A stretch of DNA of 17,566 nt, taken from NCBI GenBank assembly GCA_903925195.1, contig CAIYEO010000025.1, positions 1-17,566 of the forward strand, written 5' to 3'. Shown here piece after piece: positions 7,920 through 15,149 of this stretch. The stretch is from an uncultured Candidatus Saccharibacteria bacterium. Its GTDB lineage: Bacteria > Patescibacteria > Saccharimonadia > Saccharimonadales > UBA4665. The stretch's first letter is position 1. Every line of letters begins with the position of its first letter. The notes under the pieces are model-generated. The model had not been told where the DNA came from. It was given only the letters and a program-made list of their open reading frames with translations, and did not search any database. The position numbers were made by a program, and so were the translations under genes.

Positions 7920-8339
7920 CTAGTCTTTCTCAGGTATATTTTCTTTTTCGATGAAAGTTTTTAAATGATCAATAGATTTTACAGCATCTTTGATAGCTTT
8001 ATCTAAATCTTCATCTATAGATTCTCCCTCATGGAGAGAAGATAAGATAATACTGATCTTATTTCTGGCTTTAATGGCATTATCAGTCATTTTTTCTAGC
8101 TCTTCTTTGGCTTTGCCTTTGAATGATAGACCAATAATCTTAGCTTCAGCCATGAGCTCAGTCATATCTGTATGTATATTTTTTAGTCTTTTTTCGATTT
8201 GTTTACTAGTTTTTTGAGCCGTGTTTTTGATATCGCCCCTTGTTTCTTTTCCAGATTTTGAAGCCGTGAGAATACCAATCCCATATCCCAAGATACCAGC
8301 TCCGATTGCACCTCATGCTATTTTTTTCTTGTTGTTCAT
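7920..8339 (-). CDS. YtxH-like membrane protein interrupted by an in-frame UGA (codon 9)
   Basis: Small envelope protein of the YtxH-like family (function poorly known; general-stress-associated in Bacillus). Translation should start at ATG 8339, five bases after a perfect AGGAGG. Codons 1-8 read MNNKKKIA, codon 9 (8315-8313) is TGA, and the same frame continues GAIGAGILGYGIGILTASKSGKETR, the family's glycine-rich membrane helix plus its SGKETR signature. A long charged, probably coiled-coil helical tail runs to the TAG at 7920-7922 (139 codons). If UGA stops translation, only an 8-residue peptide is made, and a TTG restart at 8291 (GGAG eight bases upstream) would lose half the membrane helix. 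Readthrough, probably as Trp since UGG differs by one base, would restore the whole protein. A recent nonsense mutation or base error is the main alternative. It follows the DUF948-like gene by 11 bases. Confidence 0.65.
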
Positions 8340-8344
8340 ACCGT

Positions 8345-8350
8345 CCTCCT
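8345..8350 (-). promoter_or_regulatory. Strong Shine-Dalgarno of the YtxH-like gene
   Basis: A perfect AGGAGG lies immediately after the TAG stop of the DUF948-like gene and five bases before ATG 8339. It is the best ribosome binding site in the window. It fixes the true start upstream of the in-frame UGA rather than at the TTG 48 bases later. Confidence 0.75.
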
Positions 8351-8599
8351 CTAATTCTTTTTAAAAACACTGCTGTAAATATTCTTCATAAATTTCGTGA
8401 AGATTGCTCCACTGGTTATATTCTCAAGCATAACACCTATTTTACCAGCTGAATCAGCAACTTCTTCAAGTTTTTCTGTTATTTTATTGAGTGAAGTTAG
8501 AAGTATGTTAATTCTAACGAAAAGGACTATACCTATAACCAAAAAAACCAGTAAAACGACTGAATTAATTATTACTAAGGCTTCAGTAAATTTATCCAT
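8351..8599 (-). CDS. Small membrane protein, DUF948/YtxG-like
   Basis: An 82-aa protein with one N-terminal transmembrane helix (about residues 8-29, IINSVVLLVFLVIGIVLFVRI) followed by an amphipathic helix (about 32-65: LTSLNKITEKLEEVADSAGKIG) that looks like a short coiled coil. Size, topology and position directly before a YtxH-like gene match the ytxG/ytxH pairs known from Firmicutes, where YtxG belongs to DUF948. The match is one of architecture, not strong sequence identity. The ATG is 28 bases after the galU stop, with neither a clear ribosome binding site nor a convincing promoter in the gap, so co-transcription with galU is likely. The two small proteins may interact through their helices, which is inference. 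Confidence 0.7.
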   Translation of the reverse strand: MDKFTEALVIINSVVLLVFLVIGIVLFVRINILLTSLNKITEKLEEVADSAGKIGVMLENITSGAIFTKFMKNIYSSVFKKN

Positions 8600-8627
8600 A
8601 TAAAACTACTATTACACTTATTTGAAT

Positions 8628-9518
8628 TTATTGCAATACTTCGTATAGATATTTTTTAAAATCGTCTTTAATGTCATCTCGCTTGAGTGCAAAATCAACA
8701 ATAGTTTTAAGATATTCTAATTTATTACCAGCATCATAATAGGTACCATTCTCAATCTCTTTAGCTATAATCTTTTTTCCATCAGCAACCATGAGCTGTA
8801 GTGCATCATTGGCATAAAGTTCTTTTCCTTCTGGTAAATTATCGGCTGCCTCATGTAGGTAGCGATAGATATCTGGAGTTAGAATGAATCCAGAACAAGT
8901 TGCTAGGTCTGATGGTGCATTATCTTTGCCTGGTTTCTCAACAATCTTATCTACTTCTATTATTCCATTGCCAAGATTCTTACCTCCCGCAAAACCATAT
9001 CGGTTATAATCTTCATCGTACTTAGCCTTAATTACAGATAATATAGGACTCTGATGCTCATTATAGGCATCAATCATCTGCTGGAAACGAAGTGGTTCTG
9101 ACACTATAAAATCATCACTCCAGGTATATATGAATGGTTCGTCTCCAATAATATGCTCGACATTAAGTAGTGGTGTGCCTGAACCATATACCCCTTTTTG
9201 TCTAACATATATAAAATTAGCAAGTTCAGATATTGCTCGAATTTCATCGAGTAAATGTTTTTTACTCTCGCCGCCTTGTTTGAGATTATTAACTAGATCC
9301 TGACTTGGCCTATCAAAATGATCTTCAATACTGCGTTTACTATATCCTGTGACTATAACAATATCTTCGATGCCCACCTTAACAAGTTCTTCTACTACAT
9401 ATTGAATAATAGGTTTATCGATAATAGGTAGCATTTCTTTCGGCATAGCCTTAGTCTGAGGAAGAAATCTTGTACCGAATCCGGCTGCTGCTATAACTGC
9501 TTTTGTTACTTTTTTCAC
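8628..9518 (-). CDS. galU: UTP--glucose-1-phosphate uridylyltransferase
   Basis: Makes UDP-glucose from UTP and glucose-1-phosphate for envelope polysaccharides and glycosylation. The 296-aa protein matches the usual GalU length. The N-terminal nucleotide-binding block AAGFGTRFLPQTKAMPKEML (residues 11-30) is intact. Further family blocks are PIIDKPIIQYVVEE, YVRQKGVYGSGTPLL, the metal-site region TWSDDF, KIVEKPG, GKELYANDALQL and YYDAGNKLEYLKT. The start codon is GTG at 9518, since no ATG lies in frame closer to the family N terminus. An extended -10 overlapping the gatB stop sits seven bases upstream, so galU probably has its own leaderless transcript in addition to any readthrough from the gat operon. 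Confidence 0.95.
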   Translation of the reverse strand: MKKVTKAVIAAAGFGTRFLPQTKAMPKEMLPIIDKPIIQYVVEELVKVGIEDIVIVTGYSKRSIEDHFDRPSQDLVNNLKQGGESKKHLLDEIRAISELANFIYVRQKGVYGSGTPLLNVEHIIGDEPFIYTWSDDFIVSEPLRFQQMIDAYNEHQSPILSVIKAKYDEDYNRYGFAGGKNLGNGIIEVDKIVEKPGKDNAPSDLATCSGFILTPDIYRYLHEAADNLPEGKELYANDALQLMVADGKKIIAKEIENGTYYDAGNKLEYLKTIVDFALKRDDIKDDFKKYLYEVLQ

Positions 9519-9525
9519 TACTACA

Positions 9526-9534
9526 ATTCTATCA
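9526..9534 (-). promoter_or_regulatory. Extended -10 promoter of galU, coincident with gatB stop codons
   Basis: The minus strand reads TGATAGAAT, a TGn extension plus TAGAAT (5 of 6 matches), seven bases before the galU GTG. The first six bases are also the gatB termination codons TGA and TAG. Predicted initiation is at or next to the GTG and no Shine-Dalgarno is present. Confidence 0.5.
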
Positions 9535-11016
9535 CGAATTGATTTGCTGACGGATAATTTTTTGAGCTAAAGCTGGGTTAGCTTTTCCCTGACTTTGCTT
9601 CATTATCTGACCAACCAAAAAGCCAATAACTTTGTCTTCACCGTTTTTAAGATCAACAACAGCTTTTTCATTTTCGGCTAAAACTTTTCTAACAATTTCA
9701 TTCAACTCAGATTCGTCTGACATCTGTATATAGCCTTTTTGCGTAGCTAATTCACGAATATTTAATGATTCGTTTTGATTACCTAATATGTCTTCGATTA
9801 AATCTTTTGCACGATTAGAGTTAAGTTCACCAGCAGAGATAAGGTTATAAATTTCCTCATAATGCTTAGTGCGTTGTTCAACTTGACTAACCTTAATATC
9901 CGCATTTTCGCGTCTGAATGGTATTTCGATATTTATTATCCAATTAATAATCTTTTTAAGCTCTTCTGGAGAATTAATAAATTTTTGAACTACTTCAAGA
10001 TAAGTTATTTCAGTATTTTCAACTTCAGCATCTAAAAGTAACTCCGTTGAATCATTGTCGATATTTGCTCCATGTAATATTTCTCGCCATTTTTCCGGCA
10101 TTACTGGCATTTGATTCTCTATCTCACTGATGAATTCATCTTCTAATTTAATCGGTGGTACGTCTGGTTCGGGGAAATATCGATAATCATGAGCTTCTTC
10201 TTTAGATCTTTGTGAGAATGTCTTTTGTTTAGCATCGTTCCAGCCTCTAGTTTCTTGTACTATTGCTTTACCTAAATCAAGTAGCTCAACTTGTCTCTTT
10301 ATCTCATAGTCAACGGCCTTCTCGACACTACGAAAACTATTCAGATTTTTTGTTTCGGATCTTGTACCAAGTGTATCGGCATCTTTTGAAACGCTAACAT
10401 TAACATCGAAACGCATGTTTCCGTAATACATATTGGCATCAGATACCTGGGCATATTTCATAAGTAGATAGAGTTCATGCGCGTAGGCTTTAGCTTCAGC
10501 GGAATTATGCATATCTGGCTCCGAAACTATTTCCAGTAGTGGAGTACCGGCTCGATTTAAATCTACAAGCGAATAGTCCTTACCGTCTTGGTGGGTACTT
10601 TTTCCAGCATCTTCCTCAAGATGTGCTCTTGTTATCCCAATATTTTGTTCTTCGCCTTCAATCCTTATTTTAACTGATCCACCGAGGACAATTGGTGCTT
10701 CAAATTGAGTTATCTGATATCCCTTAGGAAGATCAGGATAAAAATAATGTTTTCTGTCGAAATGAGATTCTTTTTGTGGCTTAACGTTAAGAGCAAAAGC
10801 AGCTTTAGAGGCTAGGTAGATAACTTTTTCATTTAGTACTGGCAAAGAGCCAGGTAAGCCAAAACAAATATGACTAACAAGTGTATTTGGAGCTGCTTCT
10901 CTAGCATCGTTATCTACTCCTGAGAATAATTTCGTAGCAGTCTTAAGCTGAACATGACATTCAATACCAATAGTTGGCAGATATCCTTGGTATAAATATT
11001 TACTTAGTTTTTCCAT
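9532..11016 (-). CDS. gatB: Asp-tRNA(Asn)/Glu-tRNA(Gln) amidotransferase subunit B
   Basis: The kinase and tRNA-binding subunit of GatCAB. It phosphorylates the mischarged aminoacyl-tRNA side chain and receives ammonia from GatA. The 494-aa protein has the cradle-domain blocks IGIECHVQLKTATKLFSG (residues about 17-34), YFYPDLPKGYQITQ, HLEEDAGKS, DLNRAGTPLLEIVSEPD, ETKNLNSFRSVEKA and DYRYFPEPDVPP, then the helical and YqeY-like tail ending at NPALAQKIIRQQINS. Length is slightly above the usual 475-480. The ATG at 11016 is preceded by AGGAG at nine bases and lies inside the end of the upstream membrane-protein gene (17-base overlap), implying translational coupling. It ends with UGA immediately followed in frame by UAG. 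Confidence 0.97.
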   Translation of the reverse strand: MEKLSKYLYQGYLPTIGIECHVQLKTATKLFSGVDNDAREAAPNTLVSHICFGLPGSLPVLNEKVIYLASKAAFALNVKPQKESHFDRKHYFYPDLPKGYQITQFEAPIVLGGSVKIRIEGEEQNIGITRAHLEEDAGKSTHQDGKDYSLVDLNRAGTPLLEIVSEPDMHNSAEAKAYAHELYLLMKYAQVSDANMYYGNMRFDVNVSVSKDADTLGTRSETKNLNSFRSVEKAVDYEIKRQVELLDLGKAIVQETRGWNDAKQKTFSQRSKEEAHDYRYFPEPDVPPIKLEDEFISEIENQMPVMPEKWREILHGANIDNDSTELLLDAEVENTEITYLEVVQKFINSPEELKKIINWIINIEIPFRRENADIKVSQVEQRTKHYEEIYNLISAGELNSNRAKDLIEDILGNQNESLNIRELATQKGYIQMSDESELNEIVRKVLAENEKAVVDLKNGEDKVIGFLVGQIMKQSQGKANPALAQKIIRQQINS

Positions 11017-11416
11017 TGGATAATGCTCCTAAGTTAACTAGTGCTTTTCTGAACCCAACCAATGCTTCTTTGGTATCACCTTTGGTTAGTTTCATCTTCG
11101 GATTTGTTTCTAATTTATTACTTAATTTATGAGCAAACCAAACGGCATCATTGTCGATGATCTGTCTCTGTGCTGATACTAATCTTTCGCCCATAGTTCT
11201 ACCTTTAAAATGTCGTTGCTTAAGAGCTATATCCAGTAACTTATCGGCATCAATAATTGCTTGAGGCCAGGTTTCTTTTTTTGCCAGTAGCTTCTGAAGA
11301 GCCTGCCATGAATCATAAAACATTTTCAGATTCATTCTAATCGGTTTGTTCTTCCACGCTAAAAATATACCTAAAATAACTGCAAAAAATGCTCCTAAAT
11401 AAATGTAGATCATCAT
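11000..11416 (-). CDS. Uncharacterised membrane-anchored helical protein within the gatCAB operon
   Basis: No confident family assignment. The 138-aa protein has an N-terminal transmembrane helix (about residues 3-21, IYIYLGAFFAVILGIFLAW) and a basic stop-transfer KNKPIR, so the remaining 115 residues are probably cytoplasmic if the N terminus is outside. The soluble part is all-helical with conspicuous blocks WPQAIIDADKLLD (about 50-62), HFKGRTMGERLVSAQ, DNDAVWFAHKLSNKL and a final helix TKEALVGFRKALVNLG. This spacing resembles HEPN-like helical bundles, but the HEPN catalytic R-N-xxx-H position would read S-N-KLE-T, so any nuclease activity would be lost. That comparison is tentative. The ATG overlaps the gatA stop by four bases (ATGA), and the 3' end overlaps gatB by 17, so it is made with the amidotransferase subunits. 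Confidence 0.75.
   Translation of the reverse strand: MMIYIYLGAFFAVILGIFLAWKNKPIRMNLKMFYDSWQALQKLLAKKETWPQAIIDADKLLDIALKQRHFKGRTMGERLVSAQRQIIDNDAVWFAHKLSNKLETNPKMKLTKGDTKEALVGFRKALVNLGALSNGKTK
11026..11030 (-). promoter_or_regulatory. Ribosome binding site of gatB
   Basis: AGGAG on the minus strand lies nine bases before the gatB ATG, inside the coding region of the upstream small membrane protein. It supports the overlapping ATG at 11016 as the true start. Confidence 0.55.
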
Positions 11417-12834
11417 GATTGTAATTCCTCAACTTTTTTTGCCAGGCCAAGTAGTTCCTTGTCTTCGCGCTGTCTAGCTATTAGCTGAATACCGACTGGT
11501 AATCCGTTGACTTCTTTAACTGGAACGCTAATAGCTGGAATTCCAGCCAGCGATGCTCCTACCGTCATAACATCCGAAAGATACATCTCAAGAGGATCAG
11601 ATATTGCACCAATTTTAAAAGCCTGAGTTGGGGCAACTGGGCCAACTAAAAAATCTACTTTAGAAAAAGCATCATTAAAATCATTGACTATTTTAGTTCT
11701 AACTAGTTGAGCTTTTTTGTAATAAGCATCGTAATAACCGCTACTAAGTACATAAGTCCCTATCATAATTCGAAGTTTAGCTTCAGTACCAAAACCAATA
11801 GCTCTACTCTTAAAATAACTTTCAGATAAATTTTGTGCATCCTTATAGCTATATCCAAATCTTTGGCCATCATACCTAGATAAGTTTGAACTTAGTTCAG
11901 CTGGACAAAGAATATAGTAAACAGCTAATGAATATTCTAAAACTGGTAAGCTGACATCTATAATTTCAGCTCCGGCCGATCTTAATTGTTCTATGGCATC
12001 TGTGACTGATTTTCTAACATCTTCATTCAAGCCTTCGCCAAAATATTCTTTTATGATTCCGATTTTCTTTCCCTTGAGGTCAGTATTTAAGTCTACATAA
12101 CTGCCTTCTTGTCTATCGATAGTAGTTGCATCAAGTGAATCTTTGCCAGATATTATATCTAGCACAAGTCCTGCATCGGCTACGTTTGCCGTCAAGGGAC
12201 CTACGACATCTGTACTACTTGCCATTGCCACTACTCCGCTTCTTGAAACGAGTCCATAGCTTGGTTTTAAGCCAATACAACCACTAAATGAAGCAGGTTG
12301 CCTAATAGATCCGCCGGTGTCAGTTCCTATGGAAAAAGGAGCTAATCCAAGCACCACAGCTGCCGCTGATCCTCCTGATGATCCTCCAGGTACTCTAGAT
12401 TTATCATGTGGATTTTTAGTCACCATAAAATCACTATTTTCGGTTGATGCACCATGACCAAAAGCATCTAGGTTAGCCTTAGCTACACAGATGGCACCTT
12501 CAGCCTCAAGTCGTTCAACAGCTGTCGATTGATATGGTGCATGAAAACCTTTGAGAATATTACTTGCTGCTGTAGTTTCGGAACCTAGAGTTAATATATT
12601 ATCTTTAGCTATAAATGGAATACCGGCTAATCTACCCATATTTTTGCCTGATTTAATTGCCTCATCAATAGACTTAGCTCTTTCCAGTGATCGATCTTTA
12701 ATAACAGAAATAATAGCGTTATATTCCTTATTATCTTCAATTAATTTTAAAGATTCAGAAACTAGATCAATAGCGCTTATTTTACCAGCATTAACTTGAT
12801 CACTTAAATTGGATAGGGAATCCCACTTTTTCAT
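11413..12834 (-). CDS. gatA: Asp-tRNA(Asn)/Glu-tRNA(Gln) amidotransferase subunit A
   Basis: Amidase-signature glutaminase subunit of GatCAB, supplying ammonia to GatB. At 473 aa it is of normal length. The Ser-cis-Ser-Lys triad can be placed at Lys77 (IPFIAKDN), Ser152 (VPGGSSGGSAAA) and Ser176 (GTDTGGSIRQPA), each two residues earlier than the well-studied Staphylococcus numbering. Further family blocks are GLKPSYGLVSRSGVVAMASS, DVVGPLT and, near the C terminus, GIPAISVPV and GLPVGIQLIA. The ATG overlaps the gatC stop by four bases (ATGA) and the TGA stop overlaps the next ATG the same way, a classic coupled operon. The TGA stop is followed directly by a second in-frame TGA. A FAMGSSTE-like block reads FGHGASTE, a mild deviation. 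Confidence 0.97.
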   Translation of the reverse strand: MKKWDSLSNLSDQVNAGKISAIDLVSESLKLIEDNKEYNAIISVIKDRSLERAKSIDEAIKSGKNMGRLAGIPFIAKDNILTLGSETTAASNILKGFHAPYQSTAVERLEAEGAICVAKANLDAFGHGASTENSDFMVTKNPHDKSRVPGGSSGGSAAAVVLGLAPFSIGTDTGGSIRQPASFSGCIGLKPSYGLVSRSGVVAMASSTDVVGPLTANVADAGLVLDIISGKDSLDATTIDRQEGSYVDLNTDLKGKKIGIIKEYFGEGLNEDVRKSVTDAIEQLRSAGAEIIDVSLPVLEYSLAVYYILCPAELSSNLSRYDGQRFGYSYKDAQNLSESYFKSRAIGFGTEAKLRIMIGTYVLSSGYYDAYYKKAQLVRTKIVNDFNDAFSKVDFLVGPVAPTQAFKIGAISDPLEMYLSDVMTVGASLAGIPAISVPVKEVNGLPVGIQLIARQREDKELLGLAKKVEELQS

Positions 12835-13124
12835 TCAATCATTCTCTTAACTTTTATAAGGTTGTTACTAGTATCTGGCAAATTACTCATGAGTAATTCT
12901 TTGTCTAGCTTATAATCAATTGGTTTATCTTCTCTAGTTACGTTGACTAAGCCAGTAACCTGATAAGTCGGCTTTAATCCGGTTACATCTACTTTATCGA
13001 GCATATTAACATACTCAAGTATTGCATTGAGCTCGTTGGGTATATTATTTAATTCTTTTTCGTTCAGCTCTAGCTCTGCTAGTTTTGCCAAATTTAGAAT
13101 ATCTTTTTCAGAAAGTTTTACCAT
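12831..13124 (-). CDS. gatC: Asp-tRNA(Asn)/Glu-tRNA(Gln) amidotransferase subunit C
   Basis: Small belt subunit that stabilises the GatA-GatB complex. At 97 aa it is typical. The N-terminal helices carry the family pattern DILNLAKLAELELNEKE and LNAILEYVNMLDKVDV. The central TREDKP motif and a C-terminal block (LPDTSNNLIKVKRMIE, close to the usual P....G.F.VP.V.E) follow. It is first of the gatC-gatA-orf-gatB series, 36 bases downstream of uvrB. A candidate TGATATATT extended -10 lies ten bases upstream of the ATG, giving a leader of only a few bases. It ends with TGA in the overlap ATGA with gatA. With GatA and GatB it lets the cell make Gln-tRNA(Gln) and/or Asn-tRNA(Asn) without the direct synthetase. 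Which one applies cannot be told from this window. Confidence 0.93.
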   Translation of the reverse strand: MVKLSEKDILNLAKLAELELNEKELNNIPNELNAILEYVNMLDKVDVTGLKPTYQVTGLVNVTREDKPIDYKLDKELLMSNLPDTSNNLIKVKRMIE

Positions 13125-13134
13125 ATTTTATATA

Positions 13135-13143
13135 AATATATCA
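13135..13143 (-). promoter_or_regulatory. Candidate extended -10 promoter of gatC operon
   Basis: The minus strand reads TGATATATT, a TGn extension plus TATATT (5 of 6), ending ten bases before the gatC ATG in the 36-base gap after uvrB. The predicted leader is 0-4 bases. The surroundings are AT-rich, so this is less certain than the uvrB and CAP promoters. Confidence 0.35.
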
Positions 13144-13160
13144 GAGATTTTGGATTCTGT

Positions 13161-15125
13161 TTAGCCTTTCGCTTTAATATCTTCAATTATATCTCGAAGT
13201 TCTGCTGCTTTTTCAAATTCAAGGTTAGCTGATGCTAGTTCCATTTGAGCGCTCAAATCTTTAATAATCGACTTATATTCATCTTTAGGAATTTTCTTAA
13301 GATCTAGCTTAACTCTTTTGGCTTCCTCTGGCAAATCAGGTCGCATGCCTTTTTCTATTGCCTTGGAAATACCCTCAGGAGTAATGCCATGCTCTTCGTT
13401 ATAAGTAGTTTGAATAGCTCTCCTACGATTAGTTTCATCGATGGCCTTAGTCATGCTTTTGGTCATATTATCGGCAAACATCAGAACTCTACCGTCAACA
13501 TGTCTTGCAGCTCTTCCGATAGTTTGTATCAAAGCCTGTGAGCTACGCAAAAAACCTTCTTTATCTGCATCCATAATTGCGACTAATGAAACTTCAGGTA
13601 GATCAAGGCCTTCTCTTAGTAAGTTTATCCCAACCAATACGTCGTATACACCAAGCCTAAGATCACGAAGTATGTCTGTCCGATTTAATGTTTCTATATC
13701 AGAATGAATATATGCCACTTTCATTCCAAGATTTTTTAGATATTCAGTGAGATCCTCTGACATTCTTTTTGTCAGTGTTGTTACAAGGACTCTTTGATGT
13801 TTAGCGACAACCTTATTAATCTCTTCAATTAACTTATCTATCTGCCCGCTAATCGGTTGTATTTCAATTGATGGGTCAATTAAGCCAGTTGGCCTAATAA
13901 CTTGGTGAATAGGCTCAGGTGACCTTGTAAGCTCATATTCAGCTGGGGTTGCGCTAACATAAACTACCTTATTAATATGTCTTTCGAATTCAGTAAATGT
14001 TAATGGTCTGTTATCTAGGGCTGAAGGTAGGCGAAAACCATGCTCCACCAATACTTCTTTGCGGGCACGATCGCCATTATACATACCTCTAATTTGAGGA
14101 ATTGTCATATGAGATTCATCTATAAACATCAATGCATCATCAGGGAAATAATCTAGTAATGTGGCTGGCTGTTCTCCTGGCTGACGATTTGTTAAATATC
14201 TTGAATAATTTTCAATACCTTTAACGAATCCAGTTTCTTCAAGCATCTCAAGATCGAACCTTGTTCTTTGGGCTAGTCTTTGGGCTTCAACTAATTTATT
14301 TTCTTTTTTAAATTGAGTCAGTCTATCTGCTAATTCATTTTCAATATTAACGAGTGCACCTTTCAATTTGTCGTATGGAGTAACGTAGTGACTTCCTGGA
14401 AAAATGACGACTGAGTTGGGCTTAGCTAGAATTTCTCCAGTTAGTGGATCTATCTTTGTAATTCTATCAATTTCATCTCCAAAAAATTCTATTCTATAGG
14501 CCAGCTCTTCGCTTGCTGGATAAATATCTATAACATCGCCCCTAACCCTAAATGTCGAACGATGAAAATCGATATCATTACGTTCATACTGGATATCATT
14601 AAGTTGGCGCATTAGCTTATCCCTGACCCGAGTTTCCCCTTTAGTGATGCGTATCGAAAGATTACTATAGTCTTCAACTGAACCAATACCATAAATACAA
14701 CTAACACTGGCTATTATTAATACATCCTTACGAGACAGTAAAGCATCGGTTGCTGCGTGACGCAGTCGATCAATTTCTTCATTAATCTGAGAATCTTTCT
14801 CAATATAGGTATCGCTTCTGGCAATATATGCTTCAGGTTGGTAATAATCAAAATAACTAACAAAGTAGTGAACGGCATTATCTGGAAAGAATCTCTTAAA
14901 CTCACCATATAGTTGCGCTGCTAATGTTTTGTTATGAGATAAAATAAGAGTCGGTTTCTGTATCTGAGAGATTACATTAGCCATTGTAAATGTTTTTCCA
15001 GACCCAGTTACGCCAAGTAGCGTTTGTTGTTTTTCCCCAGCTCTTAGACCACTAACTAGTTTCGCAATCGCAGCAGGCTGATCACCAGTTGGTACATAAT
15101 TACTCTTTAATTGAAATTTAGACAT
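13161..15125 (-). CDS. uvrB: Excinuclease ABC subunit B
   Basis: Damage-verification helicase of nucleotide excision repair, working with UvrA, UvrC and UvrD. The 654-aa protein is complete. Walker A is GVTGSGKTF with Lys44-Thr45. The beta-hairpin region that inserts behind the lesion reads [15 protein letters not shown] followed by [17 protein letters not shown]. The motif II region is [21 protein letters not shown], and helicase motifs V and VI are [19 protein letters not shown] and [14 protein letters not shown]. The last 35 or so residues form the UvrC-binding UVR domain ([22 protein letters not shown]). A strong extended -10 lies six bases before the ATG, inside the short gap after the LOG-like gene. 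The upstream gene is in the same frame, separated only by its UGA and eight sense codons. Confidence 0.98.
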   Translation of the reverse strand: MSKFQLKSNYVPTGDQPAAIAKLVSGLRAGEKQQTLLGVTGSGKTFTMANVISQIQKPTLILSHNKTLAAQLYGEFKRFFPDNAVHYFVSYFDYYQPEAYIARSDTYIEKDSQINEEIDRLRHAATDALLSRKDVLIIASVSCIYGIGSVEDYSNLSIRITKGETRVRDKLMRQLNDIQYERNDIDFHRSTFRVRGDVIDIYPASEELAYRIEFFGDEIDRITKIDPLTGEILAKPNSVVIFPGSHYVTPYDKLKGALVNIENELADRLTQFKKENKLVEAQRLAQRTRFDLEMLEETGFVKGIENYSRYLTNRQPGEQPATLLDYFPDDALMFIDESHMTIPQIRGMYNGDRARKEVLVEHGFRLPSALDNRPLTFTEFERHINKVVYVSATPAEYELTRSPEPIHQVIRPTGLIDPSIEIQPISGQIDKLIEEINKVVAKHQRVLVTTLTKRMSEDLTEYLKNLGMKVAYIHSDIETLNRTDILRDLRLGVYDVLVGINLLREGLDLPEVSLVAIMDADKEGFLRSSQALIQTIGRAARHVDGRVLMFADNMTKSMTKAIDETNRRRAIQTTYNEEHGITPEGISKAIEKGMRPDLPEEAKRVKLDLKKIPKDEYKSIIKDLSAQMELASANLEFEKAAELRDIIEDIKAKG

Positions 15126-15131
15126 CTTTAT

Positions 15132-15140
15132 ATTATAACA
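15132..15140 (-). promoter_or_regulatory. Extended -10 promoter of uvrB (predicted leaderless)
   Basis: The minus strand reads TGTTATAAT, a perfect extended -10, six bases before the uvrB ATG and just after the LOG-like gene's TGA. The nine bases are identical to those before the CAP-domain gene at 3344-3352. No Shine-Dalgarno and no convincing -35 are seen. No LexA- or DinR-type palindrome is apparent beside it, so SOS control is not indicated. Confidence 0.65.
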
Positions 15141-15149
15141 GGTAAAATA

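Noticed and set aside
7920..8291. Annotating the YtxH-like gene from the TTG at 8291 only
   Set aside because: This start removes half the membrane helix. The same frame continues upstream through one UGA to an ATG with a perfect AGGAGG, so the longer frame better explains the sequence.
8280..8320. Selenocysteine at the in-frame UGA
   Set aside because: No convincing hairpin follows the UGA, and the position lies in a glycine-rich membrane helix with no redox context.
13441..13707. Plus-strand open frames such as this one, and others opposite dnaE, uvrB, gatA and the 419-aa gene
   Set aside because: They lie entirely antisense to strongly conserved genes, have no recognisable protein features and no start signals.
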